Shown here piece after piece: positions 5,055 through 6,081 of a stretch of 6,081 nucleotides of DNA (positions within the stretch are counted from its first letter, which is position 1; each line of letters begins with the position of its first letter). Origin of the DNA: Trueperaceae bacterium (lineage in GTDB: Bacteria > Deinococcota > Deinococci > Deinococcales > Trueperaceae); the NCBI GenBank assembly GCA_007122815.1, contig SKSV01000379.1, forward strand, positions 1-6,081. Reading direction: 5' to 3'. Both the position numbers and the translations under genes were made by a program. The notes under the pieces were generated by a model. It did no database searches. It worked only from the letters and a program-made list of their open reading frames with translations, and had not been told where the DNA came from.

Positions 5055-5987
5055 ATGTCAATACTGCTCGTCGTAGGTATCGCCCTGGTCATCCTCGGTT
5101 TCGCTCTCGTGGTGCAGGGAGTGCAGTTGCAGCGCAGCCCGATGAGGGCCGCCGGCATCGGTGGCATCGTCGTTGGTGCCGCGATAGCCTTCCTCTCGGC
5201 CGCCTTCGTGATCGTCCCAGCCGGCAACGTCGGCGTCGTGTTCAACGTCTTCGGTGGCGTACAGGACGGCGAGCTGGGCGAGGGGTTCCACATCGTGCTC
5301 CCGGTGCTGCAGCAAGTGACGCTGTACGACGTGCGGCAGCAGGAGATCACGCTGGCCACGACCACCGGTGACCAGATCAACGCGCGCTCGCTCGAGGGCC
5401 TCGACATAGGTGTAGACGTCACCGTGCTCTACCAGGTGGTCGCGAACGAGGCGGCGGGCCTGCACCAGGACATCGGGCCCTCCTACGTCTCCGTGCGGTT
5501 GAGGCCGCAGATCAGGACCGCCGTTCGCGACGGCATCGCCGACTTCAACGCCGCCAGCCTCATCGGTGCGCAACGCGTCGAGCTCCAGCGGGGTATCGAG
5601 CAGGCGTTGGCCGAAAGCCTTGCGAGCGACAACATCCGCATCCTCGGGGTCCTGCTCCGTGACGTTCGCATCCCCACGCTCATCACCGACGCCATCGAGG
5701 AGAAGCAGGCAGCGGAGCAGCAGGTCGAGGTGGAGGAGAACCGCCGCCGTCAGTCCGAGATCTCCGCCCAGCGACGCGTGATCGAGGCGACGGGCGAGCG
5801 TGATGCGGCGATCGCGCGCGCCGAAGGTGAGGCCGAGGCGCTCCGGCTGCGCGCCGACGCGCTGCGCGACAACCCCGACCTCATCCAGCTGGAGTTCGCG
5901 CAACGGCTCGCGCCGTCGGTGCAGACGATCATGCTGCCGAGCGACGGCAACTTCCTGATGGACGTGCGCCAGCTGGTTCGCGATTGA
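5055..5987 (+). CDS. Prohibitin-type SPFH (band 7) membrane protein
   Basis: The 310-residue protein begins with two hydrophobic segments (about 3-21 and 35-54), followed by a prohibitin-like SPFH domain (about 55-215). Typical matches are VPAGNVGVVFNVFGGVQDG (54-72), LGEGFHIVLPVLQQVTLYDV (74-93), the GLDIGVDVTVLYQV strand (115-128), the RTAVRDGIADFNAASLI region (154-170) and GVLLRDVRIP (198-207). Residues from about 214 to 270 are rich in Glu, Ala, Gln and Arg and should form a long coiled coil that drives ring or cage assembly. Prohibitin relatives form large membrane-bound scaffolds, often with FtsH-type proteases or lipid microdomains; a direct partner is not visible here. The ATG at 5055 follows GGAGGT (5041-5046) at eight bases. 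No NfeD gene is adjacent on the same strand. Two N-terminal hydrophobic segments rather than the usual one are a mild oddity. Confidence 0.94.
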   Translation: MSILLVVGIALVILGFALVVQGVQLQRSPMRAAGIGGIVVGAAIAFLSAAFVIVPAGNVGVVFNVFGGVQDGELGEGFHIVLPVLQQVTLYDVRQQEITLATTTGDQINARSLEGLDIGVDVTVLYQVVANEAAGLHQDIGPSYVSVRLRPQIRTAVRDGIADFNAASLIGAQRVELQRGIEQALAESLASDNIRILGVLLRDVRIPTLITDAIEEKQAAEQQVEVEENRRRQSEISAQRRVIEATGERDAAIARAEGEAEALRLRADALRDNPDLIQLEFAQRLAPSVQTIMLPSDGNFLMDVRQLVRD

Positions 5988-6014
5988 CCCCGGCTCATCG
6001 GCCGAAGCCCTCGA

Positions 6015-6047
6015 GGTGCGGCGTCGATCTCAGAGTCGCGCCGCGCC
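6015..6047. terminator. GC-rich hairpin between convergent stop codons
   Basis: GGTGCGGCG (6015-6023) pairs with CGCCGCGCC (6039-6047) as nine base pairs including one G-U. Inside, CGA (6025-6027) can pair with TCG (6036-6038). It begins 28 bases after the SPFH stop codon and reaches the stop codon of the possible minus-strand gene at the window edge, as expected for a shared terminator. There is no T run. Confidence 0.4.
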
Positions 6048-6081
6048 TATCCCAGGGCTGCCTTCAACCACCCTGCATCAG
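6047..6081 (-). CDS. Possible C-terminal end of a minus-strand gene cut by the window edge
   Basis: Read on the minus strand, the last 35 bases translate to DAGWLKAALG and then TAG (6049-6047). This is a plausible hydrophobic protein C-terminus, and the other two minus frames stop within it or shortly after. The flanking hairpin supports convergent ends here. Ten residues are far too few to name a family, and a chance open stretch is possible. Confidence 0.3.
   Translation of the reverse strand, partial: DAGWLKAALG

Noticed and set aside
5058..5903. 281-codon minus-strand open frame opposite the SPFH gene
   Set aside because: It covers almost exactly the conserved plus-strand gene and has no recognisable motif; codon-structure artefact.
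6016..6081. Plus-strand gene starting at GTG 6016
   Set aside because: No ribosome binding site, an Arg/Ser-rich translation without motifs, and the start lies inside the hairpin stem.
1..6081. Mobile element, phage, CRISPR or defence system
   Set aside because: No transposase, integrase, terminal inverted repeats, regularly spaced repeats or defence-type domains were found, and the genes share a uniform GC-rich style.

Overview
The window is GC-rich bacterial DNA, densely packed with ordinary chromosomal genes. I see no insertion sequence, CRISPR array, tRNA or rRNA. GC-rich third codon positions, TANNNT-type -10 boxes, one probable leaderless gene and a YfiT-type DinB protein (a family common in bacillithiol-using bacteria) would fit the Deinococcota, for example a Truepera-like lineage. 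That placement is an inference from gene style, not a marker-based call.

Layout, left to right: (1) the C-terminal two thirds of a YfbR-type 5'-deoxynucleotidase, cut by the left edge; (2) a 133-base leader with a good candidate promoter, hairpins and a 14-bp tandem duplication; (3) a complete MgtE magnesium transporter; (4) a family III (CaiB/BaiF) CoA-transferase; (5) a 60-base convergent gap packed with three small hairpins and a 15-bp tandem repeat; (6) a minus-strand YfiT-like DinB-superfamily metalloprotein; (7) a 71-base divergent promoter region; (8) a zinc- and NAD-dependent medium-chain alcohol dehydrogenase; (9) a 97-base gap with a 7-bp-stem hairpin fused to a perfect 12-bp palindrome; (10) a prohibitin-type SPFH membrane protein; (11) a GC-rich hairpin, then what may be the last codons of a minus-strand gene running off the right edge.

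The genes do not form an obvious pathway. They have separate promoter-like elements and intergenic gaps, and they look like a run of housekeeping and accessory single genes: nucleotide-pool control, Mg2+ uptake, acyl-CoA metabolism, thiol or metal chemistry, alcohol/aldehyde redox and membrane organisation. I found no convincing undescribed multi-gene system. The points most worth a second look lie between genes: the mgtE leader, which lacks a recognisable M-box; the palindrome before the SPFH gene; and the hairpin/tandem-repeat cluster between the convergent genes.
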